Shown one piece after another: positions 62,592 through 64,000 of a stretch of DNA of 64,000 bases. Source of the stretch: Porphyra umbilicalis (lineage: Eukaryota; Rhodophyta; Bangiophyceae; Bangiales; Bangiaceae); assembly GCA_002049455.2 (NCBI GenBank), contig KV918785.1, forward strand, positions 248,001 to 312,000, in the 5' to 3' direction. Every line of letters begins with the position of its first letter. Position 1 is the stretch's first letter. The translations under genes were made by a program, and so were the position numbers. The notes below the pieces were generated by a model. The model was given only the letters and a program-made list of their open reading frames with translations. It was not told the origin of the DNA and did not search any database.

Positions 62592-64000
62592 AGAGACAAG
62601 ACGGCGCTGTGCTGCTTAAGTGCGGTAGAACCACAATGGCTGTTTTTGGTGTTGTGGACCCCGCATTTTTTTGCGGAACCCTCCTGATGAGCCATCAGAT
62701 GATGGTTTTCCCAGCAATATTTCGTGCAGAGGTTTCCGGCGGCCGTTAGCGAGAGCCTTTTATACCGTTGTGACCGCCATCACATCACGAGTATGGATAC
62801 GGTGTGTCTAGATGCCAACGAGTGCCCCAAGTGCGCTTCACAAAGCGTTGCGCCATAGCCGCATTGCGGGTCTGGCGGGAGACGCAAGAGCTCTAACCTT
62901 TTGTGGCGTACACGGCCAGGGCCTGGGGAAAATCTCCCGCAGTAAGCAGCATCGCCTGGGTACCCCCCCCCCCGTGCCGGCCCCGGCTTTCAAGGAAGAT
63001 GTCTCCAGCATGGAGGATTGTACCATTCAACCTCAAAGAGAGCTTTCATTGGCCTGCTATTGCTAACCTCCAAAAATTGGCGGTTGCAGAGATAAGGGAG
63101 GCAGAGCCGCCGACGACACAGCATAGAAGCGAAGTAGGATTGGCTGTTCGACAAGCCACGATCAAACTATTGGCTGGGAGTTACCGCCAGTAATCTTGCA
63201 AGCCAACCAACGTGTCTTGCTGGAGTCACGCAGAGCCATTGCAACCCACAATGAGATTTCCTGAGATGTGTGGTCCGCTTGCTTGGGCACACCTAAAGGT
63301 ATATCTCATGCACTAAAACCCGTCCCAAAAACGATGTGGGAGCGTCGGAACTGGTCCTCCAGGAGCCAAAGTCCCTCAGATGACAGATATGGGAGTTCCG
63401 GCGGTACCCTGAAAAAATGGGGCTGTGAGTGCGAGAAGCGCCGGAATGCGCGTGGGTCGCGCGACACTGGTGAAGCCCTGTGTCCGGTTTCCAGCTCAGC
63501 AAAAGCCGTTGCAACAATGATCCAGCTGATAAATACAGTCCACTCAAACTGATAGGGCGGATCAAGCCGACTGGCTTGCATGAGACGAAAAAAAAACATG
63601 CAATCAAATAGTAGCCCCCGCTTCATAATATGTGCGACCAGATACGGCCGAGTCCAAGGGCCGGCGCTTCACTTTCGGTCCCGACCGCCAGCGCTTCCGC
63701 AATGCTCAGTTTCGACTTGTGATAAGCTGTAAGGCTCTTCATGTACATGCTTACAACTTTCCCTGGTCGAGCACGCCTCACATGCCCATCATGTAAGCAT
63801 GGCGTCAATGAGAGCGCAAAAAGTACCGCAATACCGGCACCCTACTTTTTCTGCACGCACGCCAAAGCTCCAAAATACAGTCCACACATCGGAACGGCGC
63901 ACATCGACTGAAAGCTTGCGAGTTGGTGGTTCTTTCTATAGCGAAACAATCGGCATTGGGTGCGATGATGTCCGTCTCTGGTGGGCTTGAACATGCGTCG
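62592..64000. other. Unassigned DNA at the window end
   Basis: Moderate GC. Short open frames on both strands (for example minus 63626-63306 and plus 62903-63193) have ordinary composition but no recognisable domain. Nothing can be called with confidence. Confidence 0.4.

Overview
The window looks like nuclear DNA of a GC-rich, intron-poor photosynthetic eukaryote, most likely a bangialean red alga (Porphyra/Pyropia type). This is an inference from four things. The genes are mostly single-exon or have short introns. Several proteins start with N-termini of the type MAFV/MAFI/MAAFV followed by a basic, Ala-rich transit-peptide-like stretch. The coding DNA is extremely rich in GCC/GGC triplets. 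Mitochondrial (NDUFS2), plastid (RbfA, Asd, AlgH-like) and cytoskeletal (actin, cofilin) genes sit side by side. No prokaryotic operon structure is present. Alanine, glycine and proline triplet runs create many long false frames on both strands.

Layout. 1-8 kb: repeats, a 1.5-kb element with perfect 43-bp inverted ends, and a two-repeat MYB protein gene (4190-6860). 8-15 kb: a DIRS/Ngaro-like tyrosine-recombinase retrotransposon on the minus strand, with split direct repeats, gag-like, RT/RNase H and recombinase genes; gag and recombinase are interrupted. 16-21 kb: a possible plastid protein, a small secreted I9 (subtilisin-propeptide-like) protein and a plastid AlgH/UPF0301 protein. 22-33 kb: a transposon graveyard with a hAT element (8-bp target duplication) that holds a nested Tc1/mariner-pogo-type element, a truncated PIF/Harbinger transposase, minisatellites, a 441-bp TA-flanked MITE, and one tRNA-Pro(CGG). 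33-49 kb: the gene-dense core, with a SAM methyltransferase, a GH35 beta-galactosidase, NDUFS2 (3 exons), plastid RbfA, KISH/TMEM167 (3 exons), a degenerate TrpC-like TIM barrel and aspartate-semialdehyde dehydrogenase. 49-64 kb: low-complexity DNA, actin, cofilin/ADF, a second small hAT-type element and unassigned DNA.

Two genome-wide patterns stand out. First, reading frames of recognisable proteins repeatedly break exactly at long G/C homopolymers, so many 'pseudogenes' here are probably consensus errors. Second, eight of twelve recognised host genes carry a sense-strand G tract just after the stop codon, and every intron donor that can be placed reads GTACGT. Functionally the genes are independent housekeeping units (respiration, plastid ribosome maturation, lysine/threonine/methionine precursor synthesis, secretory pathway, actin dynamics) rather than one pathway.
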